Below are positions 26,781 to 35,194 of a stretch of DNA of 64,000 nucleotides, one piece after another. Origin of the DNA: Methylorubrum suomiense. GTDB lineage: Bacteria > Pseudomonadota > Alphaproteobacteria > Rhizobiales > Beijerinckiaceae. The stretch is from assembly GCF_022179765.1 (NCBI RefSeq), contig NZ_BPRE01000007.1:269923-333922 (forward strand), in the 5' to 3' direction. The position numbers were made by a program, and so were the translations under genes. Positions within the stretch are counted from its first letter, which is position 1. Each line of letters opens with the position of its first letter. The notes below the pieces were generated by a model. That model was given only the letters and a program-made list of their open reading frames with translations, had not been told where the DNA came from and ran no database searches.

Positions 26781-26826
26781 CGAGGGTGGGAATACGGTTC
26801 GAGGGCAAAAACCCTCGAACCGAACG

Positions 26827-27423
26827 TCAGATCGCGACGGTCTCGCGGTAGGCCGTCTTCCAGCCCCAGGCGCCGGAGCCGTAACCGCGCTTGATGACCC
26901 GCTGCTTGTAGATCTCGGCGATCATCTCGCCGTCGCCCGCCAGAAGCGCCTTGGTCGAGCACATCTCGGCGCAGAGCGGCAGCTTCCCCTCAGCGAGGCG
27001 GTTCGAGCCGTATTTCTCGTACTCGGCGGTCGAGAAATCCGCCTCGGGGCCGCCCGAGCAATAGGTGCACTTGTCCATCTTGCCGCGCGAACCGAAGTTC
27101 CCGACCCGCGGATATTGCGGCGCGCCGAACGGGCACGCGTAGAAGCAATATCCGCAGCCGATGCAGATGTCCTTGGAGTGCAGCACCACCGCATCCGCGG
27201 TGGTGTAGAAGCAGTTCACGGGGCACACCGCCGCGCAGGGCGCGTCGGTGCAGTGCATGCAGGCCATCGAGACCGAGCGCTCGCCGGGCTTACCATCGTT
27301 CAGCGTCACGACGCGGCGACGGTTGATGCCCCACGGCACCTCGTGCTCGTTCTTACAGGCGGTGACGCAGGCGTTGCATTCGATGCAGCGATCCGCGTCG
27401 CAGAGGAACTTCATGCGGGCCAT
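26827..27423 (-). CDS. fdh3B: Formate dehydrogenase iron-sulfur subunit (beta)
   Basis: Electron-transfer subunit, 198 aa. Four [4Fe-4S] binding sets are visible: CIECNACVTACKNEH, CMHCTDAPCAAVCPVNCF, CIGCGYCFYACPFGA, and KCTYCSGG with CAEMCSTKAL. It is shorter than E. coli FdnH (about 294 aa) and has no C-terminal membrane helix, so it must be held by the alpha and gamma subunits. It has no signal peptide; export would be as a passenger with the Tat-carrying alpha subunit. It lies 18 bp downstream of the alpha gene. Confidence 0.95.
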   Translation of the reverse strand: MARMKFLCDADRCIECNACVTACKNEHEVPWGINRRRVVTLNDGKPGERSVSMACMHCTDAPCAAVCPVNCFYTTADAVVLHSKDICIGCGYCFYACPFGAPQYPRVGNFGSRGKMDKCTYCSGGPEADFSTAEYEKYGSNRLAEGKLPLCAEMCSTKALLAGDGEMIAEIYKQRVIKRGYGSGAWGWKTAYRETVAI

Positions 27424-27441
27424 GGTTCAAGTCGCTCCTCG

Positions 27442-30384
27442 TCACGCCGCCTTGATCTGGCACAGGGTACACTTCGTCTCCTGCATGCCCGTCACAGGAT
27501 CGAAGCCGTAGGTGGTCACAGTATTCACGCTCTCACCCAGGACCACCGGGTCGGTGCCCTTCGGGTAATAGTCGCGCATGTCCTTCCCCTGGTACCAACC
27601 GGAGAAGTGGAACGGCATGAAGGCCACGCCCTTACCGACGCGATCCGTCACCAGGGCCTTCACCTTGGCCTTCGAGCTGTTCTCCGGGCCGTAGACCCAG
27701 ACGAACTGGCCGTCCTTGATGCCGCGATCAGCCGCGTCGCCGGTGTTGATCTCGACGAACATGTCCTGCTGCAGCTCAGCGAGCCACGGGTTGGACCGGG
27801 TCTCCTCGCCGCCGCCCTCGTACTCGACGAGACGGCCGGAGGTGAGGATGATCGGGAAGTCCTTGGCGATGCCCTTGTCGACCACCGCCTTCTGCACCGT
27901 GAGGCCGATATTCGGCACGCGCAGTTGCCGCTCGTCGGGCCGCGTCGGGTACTTGGCCACGAGGTCGGGGCGCGGGGAGTAGATCGGCTCGCGGTGGACC
28001 GGCACCGGGTCGGGCAGGTTCCAGGCGTTGGCCCGGGCCTTGCCGTTGCCGAACGGCGAGACGCCGTGTTCCAGGCACACGCGCTGGATGCCGCCGGACA
28101 GGTCGGTCGCCCAGCTCACGGTATCAGGCTTCTCGCCGCCGATCTTGAGGATCGTGGCGCGCTCCTCCTCCGTGAGATCCTTGTCCCAACCGAGCTTCTT
28201 GAACACCCCGAAGGTGAACTCGGGGTAGCCGTCCGTCAGATCCGAACCCTTCGAGAACGAATCCTCGGCGAGCAGCGTCGCGCCGTTGCGCTCCGTGCCG
28301 AACCGGGCCCGGAAGGTGCCGCCGCCCTCCTTCACGTGAAGGTTGGTGTTGTACAGGATCGCCGAGCCGGGATGCTTCAACTCCGGCTTACCCCAGCACG
28401 GCCAGGGCAGGCCATAGTAATCGCCGCCGACTTCCGGATCGTCCTTCGGCGCCCGCAGGGTGATGAGGTCGAACTTGTGCTGATTGCGCATATGCGCCTT
28501 CAGCCGCTCCGGCGACTGGCCGCTGTAGCCCGTCGACCAACCACCGCGGTTGATCTCGCGCAGGATATCCTCCGCGACCGGAATACCGTTCTCGACCTTG
28601 ATGTTCTTGCAGAGCTTGTCGGCGAAGCCGAGCTTCGTCGCGAGCTTGTAGAGGACTTCGTAGTCATTCTTGGACTCGAAGGCCGGCTGGACGATCTGCT
28701 CGCCCCATTGGATCGAGCGGTTCGAGGCCGTGCGCGAACCATCCATCTCCAGCGAGGTGCAGATCGGCAGCAGGTAGGTGTTGTCCTGCCGGGCATCGAG
28801 CGCCGCGAAGGTGGTCGGATGCGGATCGGCGACAACGAGCAGCTCGAGCTTGTTCATGCCCTCGATCGCCTCGGGCATGCGGGTCACGGTGTTGCCGCCA
28901 TGGCCGAACACCATGAAGGCCTTGACCGGGCTGCGCTGGTCGATCTGCTCGGGCGGCAGGTTCACGGCATCGAACCACCGGGTCGAGGTGATGCCGGGCG
29001 CCTCCATGTTCTCCTTGCGGGTCCGGGCCTTGCGGCCCGCCTGCGCGGGAACCTCGTCGAAGCGCGATTGCAGCCACTCGTAGGGCACGTCCCAGACGCG
29101 GGCCCAGTGCCGCCAGCCGCCCTCGACGAGGCCGTAATAGAGCGGCAGCGTCGTGACATCGAGGCCGAGATCCGTCGCGCCCTGCACGTTGGTGTGGCCG
29201 CGGAAGATGTTGGCGCCGGTGCCGGGCTTTCCGACGTTGCCGGTGGCGAGGCACAAGATGCAGAGCGCGCGGACGTTGGCCGTACCGACCGTGTGCTGGG
29301 TCGCGCCCATGCACCAGATCAGCGTCGCGGGCTTCTCCTTGGCGAACTTCTCCGCCACGCGCTTGAGCTGCTCGCCCGGCACGCCGGAGACCCGCTCCAC
29401 TTCATCGGGCGTCCACTTGGCGACTTCCTTGCGGACGTCATCCATGGCGTAGACGCGCTGCGCAATGAACTCCTTGTCCTCCCAGCCATTCTGGAAGATG
29501 TGCCAGAGGATGCCGTAGACGACCGGAATGTCGGTGCCGGAGCGGATGCGGACGTATTCGGTCGCGTGCGCCGCCGTGCGGGTGAAGCGCGGATCGATGA
29601 CGATCATGTTCGCGCGGTTGATCTCCTTGCCCGACAGCACGTGCTGGAGCGAGACCGGATGCGCTTCGGCCGGGTTGCCGCCGAGCACGATCATCGTCTT
29701 GGCGTTGCGGATGTCGTTGTAGCTGTTGGTCTGGGCGCCGTAGCCCCAGGTGTTGGCCACGCCTGCGACCGTGGTCGAGTGACAGATGCGCGCCTGATGG
29801 TCGATCGAGTTCGTGCCCCAGAGGGCCGCGAACTTGCGCATCAGGTAGGACGCCTCGTTGGTGAACTTGGCCGAACCGAGCCAATAGACGGAATCGGCGC
29901 CGTTCTTCTCACGGATGGCCATCAGCTTGTCGCCGATTTCCTCGTAGGCCTGATCCCACGAGATCCGCTTCCACTGCCCGCCCTCGAGCTTCATCGGATA
30001 TTTCAGGCGGCGGTCGGACGAGACCAGCTCGCGGATGGCCGCGCCCTTGGCGCAGTGGGTGCCGCGGTTGATCGGGCTGGCATAGGACGGCTCCTGGCCG
30101 ACCCAAACGCCGTTGACGACCTCGGCCGTCACCGTGCAGCCCACCGAGCAGTGGGTGCAGACGTTCTTCTTGATGACGGTGTCCGGACCGACCGCCGAAG
30201 AGCCGGCGGCCTGCGCCTTGCGCACGGCGCCGAGTTGGATCGTGCCTGCCGCGGCGAGCGCACCGGCCGTCAGACCGGAGCGACGCAGGAAGGCGCGGCG
30301 GTCGAGAACGCCGGCGGCGAGCCCGGCGGCCACCGCCTGATGCTTGGAGCGGGACGCTTCGCCGCTTCTACGCTTAATCAGCAT
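27442..30384 (-). CDS. fdh3A: Formate dehydrogenase catalytic subunit (alpha), Tat-exported, Cys form
   Basis: Molybdopterin enzyme oxidising formate to CO2 on the periplasmic side, 980 aa. The N-terminus has a twin-arginine signal (DRRAFLRRSG, about residues 28-36) ending near QAAGSS. The [4Fe-4S] ligands are C76, C79, C83 (VCTHCSVGC) and C111. The active-site residue is C201 in ARICHSTTVAG, where FdnG has selenocysteine, so no SECIS or UGA decoding is needed. The conserved histidine follows directly. The C-terminal molybdopterin-binding domain includes YGFDPVTGMQETKCTLCQIKAA at the end. It uses Mo or W bis-MGD; the nearby tungstate-type transporter makes W possible. Confidence 0.96.
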   Translation of the reverse strand: MLIKRRSGEASRSKHQAVAAGLAAGVLDRRAFLRRSGLTAGALAAAGTIQLGAVRKAQAAGSSAVGPDTVIKKNVCTHCSVGCTVTAEVVNGVWVGQEPSYASPINRGTHCAKGAAIRELVSSDRRLKYPMKLEGGQWKRISWDQAYEEIGDKLMAIREKNGADSVYWLGSAKFTNEASYLMRKFAALWGTNSIDHQARICHSTTVAGVANTWGYGAQTNSYNDIRNAKTMIVLGGNPAEAHPVSLQHVLSGKEINRANMIVIDPRFTRTAAHATEYVRIRSGTDIPVVYGILWHIFQNGWEDKEFIAQRVYAMDDVRKEVAKWTPDEVERVSGVPGEQLKRVAEKFAKEKPATLIWCMGATQHTVGTANVRALCILCLATGNVGKPGTGANIFRGHTNVQGATDLGLDVTTLPLYYGLVEGGWRHWARVWDVPYEWLQSRFDEVPAQAGRKARTRKENMEAPGITSTRWFDAVNLPPEQIDQRSPVKAFMVFGHGGNTVTRMPEAIEGMNKLELLVVADPHPTTFAALDARQDNTYLLPICTSLEMDGSRTASNRSIQWGEQIVQPAFESKNDYEVLYKLATKLGFADKLCKNIKVENGIPVAEDILREINRGGWSTGYSGQSPERLKAHMRNQHKFDLITLRAPKDDPEVGGDYYGLPWPCWGKPELKHPGSAILYNTNLHVKEGGGTFRARFGTERNGATLLAEDSFSKGSDLTDGYPEFTFGVFKKLGWDKDLTEEERATILKIGGEKPDTVSWATDLSGGIQRVCLEHGVSPFGNGKARANAWNLPDPVPVHREPIYSPRPDLVAKYPTRPDERQLRVPNIGLTVQKAVVDKGIAKDFPIILTSGRLVEYEGGGEETRSNPWLAELQQDMFVEINTGDAADRGIKDGQFVWVYGPENSSKAKVKALVTDRVGKGVAFMPFHFSGWYQGKDMRDYYPKGTDPVVLGESVNTVTTYGFDPVTGMQETKCTLCQIKAA

Positions 30385-30391
30385 CGCCGCC

Positions 30392-30637
30392 TCACTTCGT
30401 GCCCGTGGACGCCGGGTCCATGTTCTTCTTCAAGGTCTCGTATCCGTTGGTGCGATAGAACGCCTTGACGTGGTCGCTCTCGCGGTAGCGGCTCTTGGTC
30501 TCTTCGTTGCCGGGGTCGTAGGCCTGAGCCTCGGTCGCCCCCATCGGCGACGCGACGGCCGCCGCGGCGACCACCGTGCTGCCGCCGAGTGCCCGGAAGA
30601 ACTGCCGACGACCGAGCGTCTTCCCGTCCTGTCCCAT
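30392..30637 (-). CDS. Formate dehydrogenase region Tat-target small protein
   Basis: Small exported protein of 81 aa, matching the short Tat-signal family found beside formate dehydrogenase genes. The twin-arginine motif is GRRQFFRALGG, followed by AAAAVASPMGATEAQA. The mature part is only about 40 residues (YDPGNEETKSRYRESDHVKAFYRTNGYETL). It lies 7 bp upstream of the alpha gene. Its role is unsettled: it may be a small structural subunit or help assembly of the exported enzyme. Confidence 0.9.
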   Translation of the reverse strand: MGQDGKTLGRRQFFRALGGSTVVAAAAVASPMGATEAQAYDPGNEETKSRYRESDHVKAFYRTNGYETLKKNMDPASTGTK

Positions 30638-30774
30638 CGTCCTGTCTCCCCTGGCGGAGGCTCATCTCAGATGATCCTTCCGCGTCGATTTCTGTTCCGC
30701 CCCCGAAAACGGAGGCTCGAATTTGTTCCCCGCCGTCGCTCTCCGCGACGACGATGGTTCTGGTGTTCGCCGCC

Positions 30775-31410
30775 TCAGCCTTCCATTGAGAAGGCTTCGG
30801 TCTCGATCTCGATGAAGGTCCGTCCAAGCTCTCCGACGGTCCGGTAGAACCGGCCCGCCTTCGCTTGTTCGAGGTCGGCGAAGAAGCGCGTCGCCCAGGG
30901 CTCGATGTGGCGCGCAAAGAAGCGGGCCTGCATTCCGGGCTCCGCCTCGAACCGACCGGACGCGAGCCCCGCCATGACCTCGAAGAGGATGGCGAGGTGA
31001 TCTTCCGGCTCACTCATCGCCTCGCCCCGCTCGATGCCGAGATGGGACAAATCCTCCCGCACCCGCGCGAGGGGACGCTCGTTGAGGAAGCCGGTGAGAT
31101 AGTAGGATGCGTAAGGCAGAAGCTCGCCGCGGCCGACGCCGACGAAGAGCGCGAAGAACTCGCGCTCGACCGCGTTTGCCGAGGTCGTGGCGGCGGCCCG
31201 GCTCAGATCGGACAGGTGACGGCCGAGAGCGCCCTCACCGCCTTCCAACGTTCTCAGGACATCGAGAAGCGCCACGTCGGGCGCACGTCCGAGGAGGGTC
31301 GCCAGCAGATCGTAGTGCTGCGCACGAAGCAGGTCGATATCGTCGACGACTGCGACCGACCCCGACACCCCTTCGGCAGAATGTGCCAACACCGACGCCA
31401 CCGAACCCAT
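30775..31410 (-). CDS. TorD/DmsD-family chaperone
   Basis: Cytoplasmic all-helical chaperone of the TorD family, 211 aa from the ATG at 31410. Hallmarks: LRAQHYDLLATLLGRAPD at the N-terminus, EREFFALFVGVGRGELLPYASYYLTGFLNERPL in the middle (the family Y/F-x-x-LF-x-G plus P-Y-x-S-x-Y pattern), and EPEDHLAILFEVMAGL (E-P-x-D-H). Such proteins bind Tat signals of molybdoenzymes and hold them until the cofactor is inserted. Here the client is most likely the alpha subunit two genes downstream. Confidence 0.92.
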   Translation of the reverse strand: MGSVASVLAHSAEGVSGSVAVVDDIDLLRAQHYDLLATLLGRAPDVALLDVLRTLEGGEGALGRHLSDLSRAAATTSANAVEREFFALFVGVGRGELLPYASYYLTGFLNERPLARVREDLSHLGIERGEAMSEPEDHLAILFEVMAGLASGRFEAEPGMQARFFARHIEPWATRFFADLEQAKAGRFYRTVGELGRTFIEIETEAFSMEG

Positions 31411-31495
31411 CGTCCCTCCGGGCCCATGCCCGGACCGCTTGTTTGGACCGATAATAAAAAGCGTTTGAGTTGGCCGCAATCAGATTTTGTCAGAA

Positions 31496-32230
31496 TTAGA
31501 CCGGTATCGCGCCTCCATGTCGCCGCATGCGCGGTTCCATCGACGGAACTCTTGCCACTTCGGATTGCGCCGCCGAGGGGATCGCCGCCGTGGCTGGCCG
31601 CAACGCCTCACCGGGAACCGGTTCGTCCTCCAGGGCCACCTCGACGGGGGGCGTCGCGTCGGCCGGGGCGGGATTCGATTCGTCGATCAATTCTTCCGGG
31701 TGTTCGCCGGGAGGGGCTTTCGCTTCGGCGGGATCGCGGAACAGACGAGCGAGCATCGCCTTCACGTCGTCGCTCGGCAGAAGCGGCCCGAGACCCGGCA
31801 CGCCGCCCGGCGTATTCCAGTCATAGGCGTATTCCCGCGCCTCGCTCACGAAATCGCGGATGCCGGGATCGAGCGACCACATCCGACGCAAAGCCGCGTT
31901 GCGCAGGGCCGTGGGCACGCCGGATCTCAGGAATGGCGTGAGGTCGGTCTCGGGCGTCAGCGCGTCGAGGGACGGGAGGTCTGCGAGAAGATCCGGCTCA
32001 GCATTGGCATCGGCGCCCAGCTCGGGGATCGTTTGGCGATCGTCCGGCGCCCCGCTCGCGCCATGCGGGGACGATGGGAGCGGTGAAATCGCCTGGAGTT
32101 CAACCGCTCCGTCCAAATCCCCCACGCTTGGCGCCGTGGGCGTGAGCGATGCTTCCCTGGTCGCAGTCTGCTCGGCGACCCGCACGGCCTCCTTGCGCCG
32201 GGCCCAACGGGAGAGGAATCCGTCGCTCAT
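31496..32230 (-). CDS. DUF3306 domain-containing protein
   Basis: Protein of 244 aa with the DUF3306 layout: an N-terminal FLSRWARRK motif, an acidic low-complexity linker, then LPSLDALTPETDLTPFLRSGVP and ALRRMWSLDPGIRDF with YAYDWNTPGG, and a second acidic tail. DUF3306 proteins occur beside formate dehydrogenase genes in many proteobacteria and have no established biochemical role. The start overlaps the upstream DUF3305 gene by 4 bp, so the two are probably made as a pair. Cytoplasmic; no membrane segment seen. Confidence 0.88.
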   Translation of the reverse strand: MSDGFLSRWARRKEAVRVAEQTATREASLTPTAPSVGDLDGAVELQAISPLPSSPHGASGAPDDRQTIPELGADANAEPDLLADLPSLDALTPETDLTPFLRSGVPTALRNAALRRMWSLDPGIRDFVSEAREYAYDWNTPGGVPGLGPLLPSDDVKAMLARLFRDPAEAKAPPGEHPEELIDESNPAPADATPPVEVALEDEPVPGEALRPATAAIPSAAQSEVARVPSMEPRMRRHGGAIPV

Positions 32231-32730
32231 TCCCCCCTCCCCTCGATGCGGGCACTGCGGGCCAGGGCTTCCGGGTCGGCCCGGTCGCGCTTGCGCTTCT
32301 CGAAGATGCGCTCGATGTGAAAGGCTTCGAAGAAGGCCAGCAGCTTGGCCTGAATCTCCGGCGGCATCGGCACGGCCTCGACGATTTCGCCGATCCCCTC
32401 CGCCATCGCTTCGCCCTCGTAGGGGTCGGCCGTCACGGTCGCGATCTCGTACGTCTCCTCGCCCGTGTTGCGCAGGGAGACCCAGAGGGACGGTCGTCCG
32501 GATACGAGGTTGTCGCGGTAATGCGCGGTTTCGGCCATGTGCAGCGAAACTTCGTACGCGCCGGCATAGAAGGTCGCCTCGTCATCGGTCTCACCCAGTT
32601 GGGTCCAGGCGGGCGCGTCCGGGGCGGCGGGAAGCGCCGCGACCGGGAGCCAGGCATGGCTCGCCCACGGTCCCTTGAGGCGTCGACGGGCGACGATGAT
32701 GCCGACCTCGAAGCGATCCTGCGGCGTCAT
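32227..32730 (-). CDS. DUF3305 domain-containing protein
   Basis: Protein of 167 aa. It begins FEVGIIVARRRLKGPWASHAWLPVA, the DUF3305 signature, then FYAGAYEVSLHMAETAHYRDNL and LWVSLRNTG, ending in a charged helix (FEKRKRDRADPEAL). The function is unknown; the family travels with DUF3306 and formate dehydrogenase genes. It overlaps the DUF3306 gene by 4 bp and lies 9 bp after the DUF6352 gene. The compact all-beta start and conserved tryptophans suggest a binding rather than a catalytic role, but that is a guess. Confidence 0.88.
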   Translation of the reverse strand: MTPQDRFEVGIIVARRRLKGPWASHAWLPVAALPAAPDAPAWTQLGETDDEATFYAGAYEVSLHMAETAHYRDNLVSGRPSLWVSLRNTGEETYEIATVTADPYEGEAMAEGIGEIVEAVPMPPEIQAKLLAFFEAFHIERIFEKRKRDRADPEALARSARIEGRGE

Positions 32731-32739
32731 GTGAAATCC

Positions 32740-33744
32740 TCAGGCGGCGCGGTCGAGGGCCAGGGGCAGGCCGACGACGAGGTTGTGCGGCTTTAACGTC
32801 ACGGTCTTCTGGGCGTTCATGGCGAGCAGAAGATAGACCGGCCTCTCCCCGACCCGCGGATCGACGCGGGCCTGATCGGCGAAGGTCAGGGCGAAGACGG
32901 CCAGGAGTCGCTCGCGGGCGGCCGCATCGAGTGCGTCGCCGTTCCACAGGGCATTGCCGATCCGGGTGGCTTCGGCGTCGAGCCCCACGAACCAGCGCCA
33001 GTCCGGATCCTCCAGTCCGTCGCGCAGTTCGACGCGGATCGCGGTGTTGAGCAGATGGCCGACATAGGCTTCGATGGCGCGGGCCAGCCCGGCGCGCGCT
33101 TTGGCGCTGTTCAGGTTCAAGGCCATCGTGAACGCGTCGGACCGGCTCCAGTAGGTCCAGGCGTTGTCGTCGTTCAGCACGTCGAGTTCGTTGGCCGCTT
33201 CCTTGCCGAGCATGGAGACGAGGGGCGAGAGCGGGGAGGATCCCTCACGCGCCTCGATCACCTCGGCATCGGCGAGCAGCACCGCACCCTCGTGCAGGCT
33301 GACCCGTTGCGGGCGGAAGAACAGCTCGGCCGCTCGCAGGACATGCGGGTCGTCGCAGCCGTCGAGCGCGTTGCGCAGGATCAGGTGGCAGAGCTGGTTC
33401 AGGAACAGACCCGGCACGTTCTGCAGGCCGCCGCGCACCAGGGCGAGATAGGCCGCCTCCACCGAGCGGGCGGCGAGCAACCGATCCCGGAAGGCGAGCA
33501 TCACCTCCCAATTCTCGCGCGCATCCGCGTCGGCGATGGCGCGCAGATCCTCGGCCGAGACCGGGCGGCGGGGCTCGGCCATCAACGATGCGTGCAGCGC
33601 CCGTTCGGCGGCGCAGGCCTCGTCCGGCGGCATCAATTCGGGCCGGGCGAGATAGGCGAGGATCAGTTCATCCGTGACGGCCAACCCGCCGCCTTCGTGG
33701 CGTTGCGTCAGGTGGTGGCCACTCGAAACCCAGAACTCGGTCAT
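32740..33744 (-). CDS. DUF6352 family protein
   Basis: Protein of 334 aa from the ATG at 33744. The N-terminus MTEFWVSSGHHLTQR, then LAVTDELILAYLARPELMPPDEAC, is typical of the family now called DUF6352. Further landmarks are FLNQLCHLILRNALDGCDDPHVLRAAELFFRPQ and LLLAMNAQKTVTLKPHNL. It is probably a cytoplasmic helical protein. No catalytic motif is apparent, though the HH pair, two cysteines and acidic patches could bind metal. It lies 4 bp after the DUF6505 gene inside the formate dehydrogenase accessory block. Function not established. Confidence 0.83.
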   Translation of the reverse strand: MTEFWVSSGHHLTQRHEGGGLAVTDELILAYLARPELMPPDEACAAERALHASLMAEPRRPVSAEDLRAIADADARENWEVMLAFRDRLLAARSVEAAYLALVRGGLQNVPGLFLNQLCHLILRNALDGCDDPHVLRAAELFFRPQRVSLHEGAVLLADAEVIEAREGSSPLSPLVSMLGKEAANELDVLNDDNAWTYWSRSDAFTMALNLNSAKARAGLARAIEAYVGHLLNTAIRVELRDGLEDPDWRWFVGLDAEATRIGNALWNGDALDAAARERLLAVFALTFADQARVDPRVGERPVYLLLAMNAQKTVTLKPHNLVVGLPLALDRAA

Positions 33745-33748
33745 CGTG

Positions 33749-34306
33749 TCAGCGTCCCGGAGCGGCGTCGCGGAGGAGCCCGACGAGGTCGGCCTCTTCC
33801 TCGGCGGCGTCCTCATCGGTCTCTATGAAATGGAAGGCCCGGGCATGCAGCGGGTCGGCACCCGGCGCCCGTTGGTGAAGCGTGCGGAAGTTCTCGCGGA
33901 TTTCCCCGCCTTCCGCAGTGCGGTGCAGCGCGACGACGCTGCCGACCGGCAGATGGCAGAGCGAGGCCGACACGGCGATCTCCTCCTCGGCGGCGCCGCG
34001 CGCCGCCGCGAGGTCCGGCGCTCCGAACCGCTCCAGGATGTGGCGCGCGAGGTCTTCCACCGCCGCCGCACGTTCGGCCGCGCTCGCCTCGCTGACCACG
34101 ACCAGGGTTGAAAAGCCGAGGGAGCGCACGCCGACGAAGCCGGATCGGAACGCCGCCCGAGCCTTGCCGGTCAGCGTGTCGGGATCGGCGTCGAGAAACA
34201 GGAACGAACCGGTCACCGCCCACTCGCCGGGTTCGGCGGCGTCCGCGAAGACGAAGGTGTCGGAGGGGTCGAGCCGCAGGGTACGCGGCAATCTCAAGCC
34301 GCTCAC
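33749..34306 (-). CDS. DUF6505 family protein
   Basis: Protein of 185 aa, starting at GTG 34306, which overlaps the stop of the biotin/lipoate-ligase-like gene (GTGA). Landmarks: LRLPRTLRLDPSDTFVF, EWAVTGSFLFLDADPDTLTGKARAAFRSGFVG, and HARAFHFIETDEDAAEEEADL at the end. It resembles proteins called DUF6505, which accompany DUF6352 and formate dehydrogenase accessory genes. No motif points to a reaction. The long acidic tail (EDAAEEEADL) may mediate contact with a basic partner; inference only. Confidence 0.78.
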   Translation of the reverse strand: MSGLRLPRTLRLDPSDTFVFADAAEPGEWAVTGSFLFLDADPDTLTGKARAAFRSGFVGVRSLGFSTLVVVSEASAAERAAAVEDLARHILERFGAPDLAAARGAAEEEIAVSASLCHLPVGSVVALHRTAEGGEIRENFRTLHQRAPGADPLHARAFHFIETDEDAAEEEADLVGLLRDAAPGR

Positions 34307-35049
34307 AGCCGCACCGTCCCGGTGTAGGGGTCGCGCCAAGCGGGCACGTCCAGAACGGGCTGGAGCGGCCACGATTCGACCTGTGCATCCGGCCGGTGCA
34401 GCCTCAGATCGCCCACGGCGTCGATCTCTACGCGAGCGCCCGGCGGCAGGACGAGGTGATCAAGATACCGCTGCGCCAGAACCGAGAAACCGTCCTCGCT
34501 CCAGATCTCGAACGCCTTGGTGAGAAGCCGAGCGAAGCTCTCGGCGAGGGGCCCGGCGAGATCGGGCGGAAAGCCCTCCTCCTCCAGCGAGGTGGAATCG
34601 GGCGTCAGCCCCGGATCGCCCGCATGGCGCTTCGAGGCGATGAGGCTCGCCGAGAACACGAGCCAATCCGGAACGGTGTCCTCACGGCACCCATCGGGCC
34701 AACCGAGCCGGCCACCGCCGAGGCGCCCCTGGTTAAAGTGGAGAGTGTCGGGCCAAGCGATGACGACAGGAATTTCCGGCGGGCCGAAGCCGCCGATGGC
34801 CTCGGCCATCGCCCACATTCCGGCAAACAACGCGCGGCGCGCGGGCGCCAGCGGCTCGTCCGGGGCGAGCACCACGGCAAGGGTCACGGTTCCGTCGCGT
34901 TCGCCGAGCAGCAACGTGCCCGGCTCCGCGCCCTCCTCGGCACTGCGGCAGGCCTGCGCATGCACGTCCGCAGCCGGCTCTGCCATGCGGGCGGTGAAGG
35001 CCGGTGGAAGGATGAGGTCCGCCGGGCGGTCCTCGGAGATGGAAATCAT
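34303..35049 (-). CDS. Biotin/lipoate-protein-ligase-like protein, degenerate active site
   Basis: Protein of 248 aa from the ATG at 35049 (ATG 35109 also possible). The middle has the biotin-protein-ligase fold signature in weakened form: VVIAWPDTLHFNQGRLGGGRL aligns with the KWPND...K-x-G-G region of BirA-type ligases, but alanine replaces the first lysine and arginine stands near the catalytic lysine. The RGR-G-R nucleotide loop is not visible. It is probably not an active ligase, and more likely binds a cofactor or protein. It heads the minus-strand formate dehydrogenase operon and is divergent from the polyferredoxin gene. Confidence 0.78.
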   Translation of the reverse strand: MISISEDRPADLILPPAFTARMAEPAADVHAQACRSAEEGAEPGTLLLGERDGTVTLAVVLAPDEPLAPARRALFAGMWAMAEAIGGFGPPEIPVVIAWPDTLHFNQGRLGGGRLGWPDGCREDTVPDWLVFSASLIASKRHAGDPGLTPDSTSLEEEGFPPDLAGPLAESFARLLTKAFEIWSEDGFSVLAQRYLDHLVLPPGARVEIDAVGDLRLHRPDAQVESWPLQPVLDVPAWRDPYTGTVRL

Positions 35050-35194
35050 CAGCAATCGTCTTCGGGGCTGCGGCGTCGCGTCCGCACCCTGGGCCGTGAG
35101 CCGAGCCATGGCTCGTAGTTTGGAATCGGTATGAGTATATGAAATGAAGGTCCCTCCGCGAAGGGGCCACCCATTGAAGCAGTCAGGTTCCCCC

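Noticed and set aside
27442..30384. Selenocysteine decoding in formate dehydrogenase
   Set aside because: The active-site codon gives cysteine (C201, ICHST), so no in-frame UGA needs to be read through.
27115..30468. Very long plus-strand open frame of over 1100 codons
   Set aside because: It is exactly antisense to the formate dehydrogenase alpha gene. High GC removes stop codons; its translation is low-complexity and has no motif.
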